Made by a program: the position numbers and the translations under genes. The notes beneath the pieces are model-generated. The model saw only the letters and a program-made list of their open reading frames with translations, made no database searches and was not told the DNA's origin. A DNA stretch of 33,029 nt, taken from assembly GCA_964344725.1 (NCBI GenBank), contig CAYFOI010000015.1, positions 1 through 33,029 on the forward strand, in the 5' to 3' direction. Origin of the DNA: CG2-30-44-17 sp964344725. GTDB lineage: Bacteria; Patescibacteriota; Gracilibacteria; UBA1369; UBA12470. Positions 23,276-30,644 of the stretch are shown piece by piece. Numbering within the stretch: the stretch's first letter is position 1; each line of letters starts with the position of its first letter.

Positions 23276-23774
23276 AGGGGAAAAAATCGAGTTCCTAGTA
23301 AGGAAACACTGGATCATGGATGTAAAAATAGCGGTGGTTGTTCTTATGCTATGCATTATCCCGGCGATGATACTTGTCAGCGCGATTTTTGCGTATTGGC
23401 CAGATTTCTTTAGCGGCGGAAGAACAATTCTGACTCTAATCTTTCTTGTATATCTGATGTACGCATTCTTAATTATTTATATAAAATGGCTAAACGAAGA
23501 GCTAGACTTGATAATAATAACCAACAAGAGGGTAATAAACTTGGACCAAGTAACATTTATGGAAAGAACTGTATCAGAGAGTAATCTCAACCAGATCCAA
23601 GACGTGAAAGGCATCGAGAAAGGTGTGCTCAGCAATCTATTGCACTACGGAAATCTTGAGATTCACACAGCATCTCATAAGAGAGTTTTCTTTATCGAAA
23701 ACATCCCAAATCCATTCGGTACAGCCAAAAGGCTGCTCGAAATACGTAACAAAGCTGTAAACCAACAAACATGA
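23253..23774 (+). CDS. Bacterial PH-domain membrane protein 2
   Basis: A 173-residue paralogue of its neighbour: GEKIEFLVRKHWIMD, two membrane segments (about 24-46 and 58-77), then LIIITNKRVINLDQVTFMERTVSESNLNQIQDVKGIEKGVLSNLLHYGNLEIHTAS, the same PH-core pattern as the first copy (ITNxR, IQDxK, NLxxYG). The pair probably arose by tandem duplication and forms a hetero-oligomer. It overlaps the first PH gene by 23 bases and the LemA-like gene by 4 bases. Confidence 0.86.
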   Translation: MRFPGQHEGEKIEFLVRKHWIMDVKIAVVVLMLCIIPAMILVSAIFAYWPDFFSGGRTILTLIFLVYLMYAFLIIYIKWLNEELDLIIITNKRVINLDQVTFMERTVSESNLNQIQDVKGIEKGVLSNLLHYGNLEIHTASHKRVFFIENIPNPFGTAKRLLEIRNKAVNQQT

Positions 23775-24265
23775 ACATATTAATAGCTGTAGTAACAGTA
23801 TTTGTCTTAGCAATACTCTTCGCGCTCACAATGCTAAATGTCCTGTCAGGACATAAAACGCAAGTTGAGGCAGCATGGGACGAATTGGACGAAATATGGA
23901 TAAAAAGACGTGACACAGTCCCATATTTACTAGAAACAGCACGTATCGACGACAGCAGATGGAAAACCCTAAAAGACAAAAGAACAGAACTTCTGGCATT
24001 TGAAATAGAAAGATCAAAAAGACTCGAACTAGAAGAGCATCTTGGTAATGCAATAGCAGCACTAATTGCAACAGCTCGTGAACACGACGATATTAAACAC
24101 GACACAGGATTTCTAGAGGCCGAAAAAGACCTGCGCAAAGATTACCAGGTAGAAATCGATGAAAAAATGAAAAAATTCGAAGACTACGCCGCAGAGTACA
24201 ATGACAAAATCAACAAATTCCCATATATTATTGCAGCTAAAATTTTCAAGCTGCATAAGATCTAA
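23771..24265 (+). CDS. LemA-like membrane protein
   Basis: A 164-residue protein with one N-terminal membrane segment (about 3-22) and a long helical domain. It resembles LemA in having VEAAWDELDEIWIKRRDTVPYLLETARI, equivalent to the 'W..id..l.rR.dliPnLv' core, but lacks the usual GY...E stretch, so similarity is partial. LemA-family proteins have no settled function; in other bacteria they sit beside TPM-domain or PH/GYF-type membrane proteins. It is the last gene of the operon starting at ftsW. Its stop TAA shares bases with the stop TAG of the convergent lipoprotein gene. Confidence 0.72.
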   Translation: MNILIAVVTVFVLAILFALTMLNVLSGHKTQVEAAWDELDEIWIKRRDTVPYLLETARIDDSRWKTLKDKRTELLAFEIERSKRLELEEHLGNAIAALIATAREHDDIKHDTGFLEAEKDLRKDYQVEIDEKMKKFEDYAAEYNDKINKFPYIIAAKIFKLHKI

Positions 24266-25620
24266 TAAACCTTCCGCGCATTCTCAGCAAAGTATGCGCC
24301 AACTGAATAGAGCTCTCGACCAAGAGTTTGCATGTCGCTCACAGAAAGATTTGCCATAATCGCAGAAGTTTCCTCATGCGGCACTTGGATCATATAATCT
24401 GCGCCAAATAACACTTGGCTTATTAGCTTACATGTCAAAGCATAAATATCGTTAGGATCTCCAGGCCTGCCAGCACTTTCAAGCAGCCAAACTTGCAGAG
24501 ACATCTTATTAAAATAGATAGTATCTTCCGACGTATTGGCAAGTTGGAATCCTACAGCCATCATCTCGTCAAAATTGAGCGATTTTACAGGTTGATCCAA
24601 TTTAAGAACATTGCCATTGCTTAAACGGACACCCTTGTCAGTAAAAGCCAAATAAGTGGTCCTGTCCTTGTAAGGAAACTTCTTCCCAGTAATTTTTTCA
24701 GTAATATAAGGATGCAAAGCTTCGTGCTCTAATGCATTGCGTGTGGATCGGGGATTGTCAAGAATTTCTTGTGGGGTTGGGAAGGAAGGATCTGTTTCAC
24801 GCATGTCATCAGCTATCATTATAAACGTATCCCTGTCTGCAGGGGCCGTCAGCCACCTAGTAGCCTCGCGAAGATCAACCAAGGCTAGCCGCGAATCATG
24901 CTGTGTGTAAGATGTTGGACTCGAGTCTTGTTCAGGTGATGCAACAGCAGATAAAACAAGTAAATTTGAAGTATGCACATCGTCTTGTCCTGGAAGTTGA
25001 ATCTGTGCTTGATATGGGGTGAAACGATTTAATTCTAGGAACTGAGCACCATGCTGATCAAAAGCTCCGATTAAGATAAAACCATGTCTTAACAATAATT
25101 GATTGAATACAGCTAGTTGTTGTTCGTTGGTATGGACTTCATTTAATTTACGCGAGACAACATTTCCTACTCTAGGGTCTAGGCCTGTTAAATAAGCTTC
25201 GAGATCAGCGTATGAATCCAAAGCTATCCGTATAAGTTCTTGATTATTGTCTGCTGCCTGATTTATTTTTGGAATAGTTTGTAAATAATGCTGCCCAACA
25301 TAAGCTGCAAAATCAGAGCTAATGCGCTCCATTTCTTCTGGTGACAAAAATGATAGGTCCGATTCAAAAGGGACAGCGAGTGCAGCTGGAGTGATTTGCT
25401 TAAACTCCATCGTAGGAAGTGGTCGCATGATTTCTGCCGAAGACACAACCGAAGGAGCCGGGGGAGCCTCAGGAGCGGAAGCGGCCTCTGTAGCTTGAGC
25501 AATTTCTGTTTGAGCGGAAGTTACTGAAGATGCAGGCTGGGGGTCTGCTTGCTCTTGCGTACACCCGGTAAATAGCATGAGAGACAGGAGCGATATTTGA
25601 GCTCTTTTCATGATATCCAT
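24262..25620 (-). CDS. Lipoprotein with HExxH motif
   Basis: From the ATG at 25620 the product is 452 residues; a promoter at 25676-25648 places the transcript start after the upstream ATG at 25647, so that start is rejected. An ATG at 25611 is the other option. The signal SLLSLMLFTGC ends in the lipobox F-T-G-C20. A Pro/Ala/Ser-rich linker (about 25-65) follows, then a globular domain without a family I recognise. HEALH (299-303) fits the zinc metallopeptidase consensus HExxH. About 48 residues later comes FDEMMAVGF, whose Glu could be a third ligand, as in gluzincins. A surface-anchored protease is a possibility, not a conclusion. Its stop overlaps the LemA-like gene stop. Confidence 0.7.
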   Translation of the reverse strand: MDIMKRAQISLLSLMLFTGCTQEQADPQPASSVTSAQTEIAQATEAASAPEAPPAPSVVSSAEIMRPLPTMEFKQITPAALAVPFESDLSFLSPEEMERISSDFAAYVGQHYLQTIPKINQAADNNQELIRIALDSYADLEAYLTGLDPRVGNVVSRKLNEVHTNEQQLAVFNQLLLRHGFILIGAFDQHGAQFLELNRFTPYQAQIQLPGQDDVHTSNLLVLSAVASPEQDSSPTSYTQHDSRLALVDLREATRWLTAPADRDTFIMIADDMRETDPSFPTPQEILDNPRSTRNALEHEALHPYITEKITGKKFPYKDRTTYLAFTDKGVRLSNGNVLKLDQPVKSLNFDEMMAVGFQLANTSEDTIYFNKMSLQVWLLESAGRPGDPNDIYALTCKLISQVLFGADYMIQVPHEETSAIMANLSVSDMQTLGRELYSVGAYFAENARKVY

Positions 25621-25647
25621 AGCAAAATACTTAAAAATAGAATGCAA

Positions 25648-25676
25648 ACTATGACATAATTACCGATACGCGTCAA
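25648..25676 (-). promoter_or_regulatory. Promoter of the HExxH lipoprotein gene
   Basis: On the minus strand TTGACG (25676-25671), 17 bases, CATAGT (25653-25648). The -35 lies in the centre of an inverted repeat, TACGCGT-CAA-ACGCGTA. Confidence 0.55.
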
Positions 25677-25683
25677 ACGCGTA
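25667..25683. promoter_or_regulatory. Operator-like palindrome TACGCGT-CAA-ACGCGTA
   Basis: A perfect 7-base inverted repeat with a 3-base centre in the divergent gap between the HExxH lipoprotein and miaB genes, overlapping the lipoprotein -35. A second, imperfect repeat (GTCAACC-AG-GGTTGTC) follows at 25686-25701. Confidence 0.55.
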
Positions 25684-25726
25684 GTGTCAACCAGGGTTGT
25701 CATCAATTTCACTTCTGATGGGTTCG

Positions 25727-25735
25727 TGCTAAAAT
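25727..25735 (+). promoter_or_regulatory. Extended -10 of miaB
   Basis: TGCTAAAAT (25727-25735) is an extended -10 element, 24 bases before the miaB ATG at 25760. No good -35 is visible, as is usual for extended -10 promoters. Confidence 0.4.
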
Positions 25736-25759
25736 GCCACGGCGTACAATACAAACTCC

Positions 25760-27079
25760 ATGAAATACTACATGAAAACCTACGGATGTCAGATGAATTA
25801 CTCTGACACAGAACGCCTTAAGACCTTGCTCGAAGGCTATGGTTTTGAAGAGTCTGGGAAACAGATAGAAGCAGATTTATTGATTTTTAACTCATGTAGC
25901 GTTCGCCAAAAAGCGGAAGACAAGGTAATAGGAGATATTCGCAACACAAAAGATACCCAACTTATAGCACTCACAGGCTGTATGGTTAAAAGTGGCAAAG
26001 AAGAAAAAGTCATCAAAAGAATCAAAAAACTAGATATAGCTTTTCGCCCAGAAAATATGGGTGAACTAGCAGAAGCAATAACGAGACTAAGACCTGAATG
26101 GGACATCTTAGATGCGGATGGTAGCCTCGAAAAATATTTCGAAATTCACCCAAAAGTATCGAGCAAATACCAGGTTTTTGTGCCAATTATGACAGGCTGC
26201 GACAAATTCTGTACTTACTGCATCGTCCCTTATTCCCGTGGCCGCGAAAAGAGTAGGCCGATGGACGAAGTCCTCGCAGAATGCGAAAAACTCGTGGAAG
26301 CAGGAGCAAAAGAAATAACTCTGCTCGGACAAACGGTCGATTCTTATGGCATCAGCCATGCTGACAAGCAAAGCGGCAAGTTTGAAGGCGTAAATTTCGC
26401 AAAACTTCTTCGCGAAATCGGCAAGCTTAGTGAAAAAGGTTTAGACAGATTACGTTTCACATCACCTCATCCAACAGATTTCTCACAAGAACTTATAGAC
26501 GCAATTGCAGAGCTAAAAACACTGTGTCCATATATCCACCTACCTGTCCAATCAGGCTCAAATTCATGTCTACGGAGAATGAACAGGCCATACACGCGCG
26601 AACAATATCTGAAAATCATCGATGAAATCCGCGAAAAAATCCCAAACTGCGCAATCTCAACAGACGTAATAGTAGGATTTTGCGGCGAAACAGAGGAAGA
26701 GTTCCAAGATACATACGATTTATTTAAAGAGGTCTGTTTTGATATGGCTTTCCTAGCAAGATACTCAACACGTAAAGGCACTTTCGCAGACAAAAAACTA
26801 GAAGATGACATATCACACGAGACAAAAGCAAAAAGATGGCACAAACTCAACGATCTCCTCAAGAAAACCTCAGCTAAAAACAACAAAAAATACATTAATC
26901 GTGAACTCGAAGTCCTCATAGAAACTCAAAGTGACAAAGAGCTAGTAGGTCGCAGCAGAGAGTTCAAAGAAGTCCACATAAAAGACTTCGACGCAAATCG
27001 CAACTGGATTGGAGAAATAGTCCCAATCAAAGTCACAAAAGCAAGAAGATGGCTTTTGGAAGGCGAAATAGCAACCTGA
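25760..27079 (+). CDS. miaB: tRNA-2-methylthio-N6-dimethylallyladenosine synthase
   Basis: A 439-residue radical SAM methylthiotransferase modifying A37 of tRNAs that read U-starting codons. Domain order is complete. The UPF0004 N-terminal domain has cluster ligands C10 (KTYGCQMN), C46 (FNSCSVR) and C74 (LTGCMV). The radical SAM core has C147, C151 and C154 (GCDKFCTYCIVPYSRG), followed by ELSLLGQTV-like and HLPVQSGS motifs. A C-terminal TRAM domain spans about 375-438. MiaB rather than MtaB/RimO is favoured by MNYSDTERL and the IVPYSRGRE run. The partner miaA is not in the window. Confidence 0.95.
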   Translation: MKYYMKTYGCQMNYSDTERLKTLLEGYGFEESGKQIEADLLIFNSCSVRQKAEDKVIGDIRNTKDTQLIALTGCMVKSGKEEKVIKRIKKLDIAFRPENMGELAEAITRLRPEWDILDADGSLEKYFEIHPKVSSKYQVFVPIMTGCDKFCTYCIVPYSRGREKSRPMDEVLAECEKLVEAGAKEITLLGQTVDSYGISHADKQSGKFEGVNFAKLLREIGKLSEKGLDRLRFTSPHPTDFSQELIDAIAELKTLCPYIHLPVQSGSNSCLRRMNRPYTREQYLKIIDEIREKIPNCAISTDVIVGFCGETEEEFQDTYDLFKEVCFDMAFLARYSTRKGTFADKKLEDDISHETKAKRWHKLNDLLKKTSAKNNKKYINRELEVLIETQSDKELVGRSREFKEVHIKDFDANRNWIGEIVPIKVTKARRWLLEGEIAT

Positions 27080-27167
27080 AGAGAAGCAGGAAGTTAATAT
27101 AACTGTAGGTTTTTTTGTAATAAAAACAAAATCCTGCATTATATAGATGTAAATAAACTTTTAACCC

Positions 27168-27785
27168 ATGAAAATCATGAAAAAAGTATTAGTGCTCCTA
27201 GGGCTAATGTTGGTCCTGACAGGCTGCGTTACAGTTGTGGTCGAAGATCCTGAGGAGGATGGTCTGGAACTTGATGTTAATGTCGAGATCGAAGAAGAAG
27301 GTAGGACAGAATTAGATCTTACAAGATCTGACGAATCTGAGTCCGCAGAGGGAATCATAGATTTCGATACAGTCGCTGTGGGCGACACAGTCGGAGGCAT
27401 GACAGTTACAGAGATCACAAACCCTTTGGATGAAAAATACGAAGGAAGCAGCCCTCTAGAAGAGTGGAACTCCTTAATCTCATTTGAAGGGGAAGTCGAA
27501 CTTACGGGAGAATACATATACTACAGCAGCGACACTGCATTTTTCGGAGGACTTGTATGTGTAACTTATCTAGAAAAAGAATCGGAAGTATTAGTCCCGC
27601 TACCAGAAGATTATAACAGGACAATTTACATGTGTTTTGAAAATAGCGAAGATGCAATGGATATGCTAGGTATCACAGATGACGTCGAGGAAACAGGCGA
27701 ATTCACATTCGTAATAGACTACTTCCAATACGTTGGAATAGAATCTTCAGTTTGGAATTGGGCGAACTTAGTTGAGGTCAAGTAG
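27168..27785 (+). CDS. Acidic lipoprotein
   Basis: A 205-residue lipoprotein: basic n-region MKIMKK, hydrophobic core, lipobox L-T-G-C20. The mature part is very acidic, with an Asp/Glu-rich linker (about 26-65) that probably holds the domain off the membrane. After it comes a beta-rich region from FDTVAVGDTVGGMTVTEI, a phrase typical of small extracytoplasmic domains. Two Cys (in GGLVCVTY and YMCFEN) could form a disulfide. No family recognised. It is followed by a clear intrinsic terminator, so it is probably monocistronic. Confidence 0.78.
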   Translation: MKIMKKVLVLLGLMLVLTGCVTVVVEDPEEDGLELDVNVEIEEEGRTELDLTRSDESESAEGIIDFDTVAVGDTVGGMTVTEITNPLDEKYEGSSPLEEWNSLISFEGEVELTGEYIYYSSDTAFFGGLVCVTYLEKESEVLVPLPEDYNRTIYMCFENSEDAMDMLGITDDVEETGEFTFVIDYFQYVGIESSVWNWANLVEVK

Positions 27786-27805
27786 AAGGGGTAATTTACA
27801 TACAA

Positions 27806-27843
27806 AAAAAACGAGGCTTTGGATCCGACAGGCCTCGTTTTTT
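27806..27843 (+). terminator. Rho-independent terminator
   Basis: AAAAAACGAGGC (27806-27817) pairs perfectly with GCCTCGTTTTTT (27832-27843) around a 14-base loop. The run of six T follows the G/C part, 21 bases after the acidic lipoprotein stop. The A/T symmetry would let it work in both directions. Confidence 0.9.
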
Positions 27844-27880
27844 GTATTTAATGTTGTAAAAGCATGACAACATGGTTTGA

Positions 27881-27909
27881 TTGACTTTAGTGAAAGCAGG
27901 TTCTAGCAT
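27881..27909 (+). promoter_or_regulatory. Promoter of the small exported protein gene
   Basis: TTGACT (27881-27886), a 17-base spacer and TAGCAT (27904-27909), 24 bases before the ATG at 27934 and after the upstream terminator. Confidence 0.5.
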
Positions 27910-27933
27910 CGAAAACCTTTAACACGAAGCAAA

Positions 27934-28371
27934 ATGATTCAACCACACGAAATAAAACAATCTATTACTAGATATGCAGGGGTCTTGAGAGTAGCGATAA
28001 TGGCATTGCCACTTCTTGTAGGGAATGGATGCACCATGGCAGATTTATGTGCTTTGAATGGCATAGATTCTTATGGGCAACACCATTTCGGCAGTGAATC
28101 CGGAGAAAAAAGTCTAACAACAATGCCTGGAGACCAGTTTCGGACATACGTCGGGAATCATAGAAATCAAAACCATACAGCAGTAGCAGAGGACAATGGT
28201 GTCCTACATTTAATAGATAGCTGCCAAGACTGTGGTAGCTGGGGAAAAGAAGATGGATGGCAATTTGAAGTAGATCAAGAAGCTCAAACCGGCGATCAAG
28301 CAGCAGTGACAATTACAAGAGAAGGCGTAGGAGAAGTTATAAGTCTCCTTGTGACAATACAGGAAGATTAA
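27934..28371 (+). CDS. Small exported protein, possible lipoprotein
   Basis: A 145-residue protein with an N-terminal signal (VLRVAIMALPLLVGNGC33). The Cys could be lipidated, but the -3 residue is Gly, so the lipobox is weak and ordinary secretion is equally possible. The mature part has a CxxC pair (C97/C100 in DSCQDCGSWG), a His-rich stretch (GQHHFG, GNHRNQNH) and an amphipathic C-terminal beta segment. No family recognised. Its stop TAA overlaps the stop of the convergent SemiSWEET gene in the bases TTAA. Confidence 0.68.
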   Translation: MIQPHEIKQSITRYAGVLRVAIMALPLLVGNGCTMADLCALNGIDSYGQHHFGSESGEKSLTTMPGDQFRTYVGNHRNQNHTAVAEDNGVLHLIDSCQDCGSWGKEDGWQFEVDQEAQTGDQAAVTITREGVGEVISLLVTIQED

Positions 28372-28622
28372 TCGAATTTCAGTTTTAAGATTATTAGAGA
28401 AACAGTCATGATCAAAGTAAGGCTGCTCATAGCGACCAATGACACGCTTTCAATATAATAACCATAAGTTACCCATAGAATCTGCCCGACAAGATTGATA
28501 AGAGTCCACAAAATAGCAATATCCTTGGTAGACTTAGTCCGCCAAGACTTGATTACTTGAGGCAAAAGAGATATCGCAACAAGTCCTCCCGCCGTGAACC
28601 CTAAAAATTCTATTGGTTCCAT
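28368..28622 (-). CDS. SemiSWEET (PQ-loop) sugar transporter
   Basis: An 84-residue, three-helix PQ-loop protein. The motif LLPQVIKSWRTKSTKDIAILW (about 19-39) is the SemiSWEET signature, with the PQ kink in helix 1, helix 2 at about 38-58 (LINLVGQILWVTYGYY) and helix 3 at about 60-80. SemiSWEETs dimerise to give a six-helix facilitative sugar channel. Length is normal for the family. It lies downstream of alaS on the same strand, separated by a TAG heptad array. Confidence 0.9.
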   Translation of the reverse strand: MEPIEFLGFTAGGLVAISLLPQVIKSWRTKSTKDIAILWTLINLVGQILWVTYGYYIESVSLVAMSSLTLIMTVSLIILKLKFD

Positions 28623-28624
28623 AC

Positions 28625-28659
28625 AAATCTACAGTTTACAGTCTACTCTCTACAGTCTA
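28625..28659 (-). repeat. TAG heptad array 8 (TAGACTG type)
   Basis: Five exact 7-base units on the minus strand from 28659 to 28625: TAGACTG, TAGAGAG, TAGACTG, TAAACTG, TAGATTT. The first TAG is the alaS stop, and the array fills the alaS-SemiSWEET gap. Confidence 0.88.
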
Positions 28660-30450
28660 TTCAAGTACCGCTTTTATCCTCCTAACCCCAGCACTTGAGC
28701 TCTGCTCTTTTTTGATGCGAAACTTGCCCATGCCGCCAGTCTTCTCGACATGCGGTCCGCCACAAATCTCCTTAGATGCGCCTTCGACAGTATAAACTTT
28801 TACAACATCTCCGTATCTCTCGCCAAAAACACCTATAGCGCCTTTTTCGTGAGCCTCATTCGGCGTCATTTCTTCGCAAGTCACAGTAAGGTCTTCAGAG
28901 ATCCATTCGTTGACGAGCCTTTCAACTTCAGCTTTCTCCTCGTCAGTCATCTTCTCTGGATGTGAAAAATCAAAACGCAAACGATCCGCAGTGATGTTCG
29001 AACCTTTTTGGTAAACATGATCACCGAGAACTTCACGCAAAGCTGCCAACAAAAGATGAGTCGCAGTATGAAGCGCAGTCGTAGCCTCACTGTCATCCTG
29101 AAGTCCACCTTTGAACTTAGCCTCAGCGCCTGCACGTGACATCTCTTGATGCTTTTCAAAAGCTTTATGAAAGCCTTCTTCGTCGACAGTCAGCCCATTC
29201 TCCTTCGCTAGATCCTTGGTCATTTCGAGAGGAAACCCATATGTGTCATATAACTTAAAAGCAAGTCGCCCACTAAGAACTTTCGAATTTCCTTTAAGTA
29301 GATTAGGAAGCATTTTTTCAAACTCCTTCTCACCTTGATTAAGAGTTCTGCAAAACTTCGCCTCTTCCTGTTCTAAAGCAACTAAAATGTGGTCCTCAAA
29401 CTCTTTGAGCTCCTCATAAACCTCGATAAATCTCTTCGCAACTTCCACTACGCTATCATCGACACCAATCTTTCGCATCTGACGAATCGCACGCCTAATG
29501 AGCCGACGCAAAACATATCCCTGATCCGTATTTGAAGGCATTACGCCTTTCGGATCGCCAATAATAAAAACTGCAGCACGAATGTGGTCGGCAATTATCC
29601 TCTCAGCCTCGGTGATGTCTCCACCGCTAGATTTTTCTCTCAGAAACTCCAAAACAGAAGTAAAAAGCTCAGTATCATAATGAGTCGCAACTCCTTGCAT
29701 AAGAGCAGTAACTCTTTCAACTCCAAGTCCGGTATCAACATTCTTCTGCTCTAGAGGTTCATATTTCCCTTCGGCAGTCTTGTTGTACTCCATGAAAACA
29801 TCATTCCAAATCTCAACAAATTTCCCACAATCACAATCAACTCCAGCTTTCGCACACTCATCACAAGGCTCTTTGCCGGTATCAAAAAACATCTCAGTAT
29901 CAGGTCCACAAGGTCCAGTTTGACCAGCAGGGCCCCACCAATTTTCTTTTTTCCCATAAAACCAAATTCTCATAGGTCCCGGCCCATGCTCCTCAGCACA
30001 TTTGAAACCAAGCTCTTTCCAATAACCTGCAGACTCTTCATCTTTCGGCGCATCATCGTCACCAGCAAAACAGCTCACATTCAACCTCTCAGGATCGATC
30101 CCAAGACCATGTTCTTTATCTGTAAGGAACTCAAAACTCATTGCGATAGCCTCCTTCTTGAAATAATCTCCAAAACTCCAATTCCCAAGCATCTCAAAGA
30201 AAGTACAATGGGTATCATCTCCAACCTCATCGATGTCATCTGTACGCAAGCATTTCTGGCAATCAACCAAACGAGTACCAGCAGGATGAGACTCTCCCAT
30301 AAGGTAAGGAACGAGAGGGTGCATACCCGCTGTAGTAAATAAAACAGTAGGATCGTTCTCAGGTATAACAGAAGCGCCGGCAATCTCCTTATGTCCATGC
30401 TTCTTAACAAAGAAGTCGATATATTTACGCTTCAATTCAGATGCTTTCAT
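28657..30450 (-). CDS. alaS: Alanyl-tRNA synthetase, short form without C-Ala domain
   Basis: A 597-residue class II synthetase; most bacterial AlaRS are about 875. The aminoacylation core is present: FTTAGMHPLVPYLMG (38-52, motif 1 region), CTFFEMLGNWSFGDYF (82-97, motif 2), and DTGLGVERV (motif 3). A four-Cys insert (C196, C199, C206, C208) before FVEIWNDVFMEY may bind zinc. The editing domain keeps its metal site: HTATH (461-465) and C563-G-G-P-H567. The protein stops about 30 residues later, so the oligomerisation and tRNA-binding C-Ala domain is missing. The end coincides with a TAG array, but short AlaRS forms occur in reduced bacteria, so it is probably functional. Confidence 0.95.
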   Translation of the reverse strand: MKASELKRKYIDFFVKKHGHKEIAGASVIPENDPTVLFTTAGMHPLVPYLMGESHPAGTRLVDCQKCLRTDDIDEVGDDTHCTFFEMLGNWSFGDYFKKEAIAMSFEFLTDKEHGLGIDPERLNVSCFAGDDDAPKDEESAGYWKELGFKCAEEHGPGPMRIWFYGKKENWWGPAGQTGPCGPDTEMFFDTGKEPCDECAKAGVDCDCGKFVEIWNDVFMEYNKTAEGKYEPLEQKNVDTGLGVERVTALMQGVATHYDTELFTSVLEFLREKSSGGDITEAERIIADHIRAAVFIIGDPKGVMPSNTDQGYVLRRLIRRAIRQMRKIGVDDSVVEVAKRFIEVYEELKEFEDHILVALEQEEAKFCRTLNQGEKEFEKMLPNLLKGNSKVLSGRLAFKLYDTYGFPLEMTKDLAKENGLTVDEEGFHKAFEKHQEMSRAGAEAKFKGGLQDDSEATTALHTATHLLLAALREVLGDHVYQKGSNITADRLRFDFSHPEKMTDEEKAEVERLVNEWISEDLTVTCEEMTPNEAHEKGAIGVFGERYGDVVKVYTVEGASKEICGGPHVEKTGGMGKFRIKKEQSSSAGVRRIKAVLE

Positions 30451-30513
30451 ATGTGCTTATTACTTAAACTCACCTAACAAATTTACTAGAAGTCGCCCAA
30501 ACCTGCAAGCGCA

Positions 30514-30542
30514 TTGTCCGAAACCCTGTTTTATGGTATAAT
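30514..30542 (+). promoter_or_regulatory. Extended -10 promoter upstream of the VirD4-like ATPase
   Basis: TTGTCC (30514-30519), 17 bases, and TATAAT (30537-30542) preceded by TGG, an extended -10. A second TGCTATAAT lies at 30579-30587, closer to the gene, without a good -35. Confidence 0.65.
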
Positions 30543-30548
30543 TAACCA

Positions 30549-30578
30549 ATGAAGAAGCTGTCGCTTCGAAAAAATTAG
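30549..30578 (+). CDS. Possible 9-codon leader peptide (MKKLSLRKN)
   Basis: An ATG-to-TAG mini-frame directly after the first -10 and before the second. It spans a small hairpin (GAAGC-TGTC-GCTTC, 30554-30567). The placement is that of an upstream leader ORF, but a frame this short can arise by chance and no ribosome binding site is visible. Confidence 0.25.
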   Translation: MKKLSLRKN

Positions 30579-30610
30579 TGCTATAATCACAAACCGGCAC
30601 CGCCATAAAA

Positions 30611-30644
30611 ATCACTACGTATTACGGACTACGTACTATCACTA
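30611..30644 (-). repeat. TAG heptad array 9 (TAGTACG type) upstream of the ATPase gene
   Basis: Minus-strand units from 30644 leftwards: TAGTGA, TAGTACG, TAGTCCG, TAATACG, TAGTGAT. It ends 4 bases before the plus-strand ATG at 30649, so here the stop-bearing strand is antisense to the adjacent gene. Confidence 0.82.

Noticed and set aside
27086..27137. GCAGGA...TCCTGC as a miaB terminator
   Set aside because: The arms are only 6 bases with a 40-base loop, and the right arm runs into an A+T-rich promoter-like region. It is too weak to call.
29920..30342. 140-codon plus-strand frame inside alaS
   Set aside because: It is antisense to the conserved aminoacylation core, with no start context or family.
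41..30644. The short arrays as CRISPR
   Set aside because: Units are 6-8 bases with no spacers, and no cas genes are present. They are tandem heptads, not repeat-spacer arrays.
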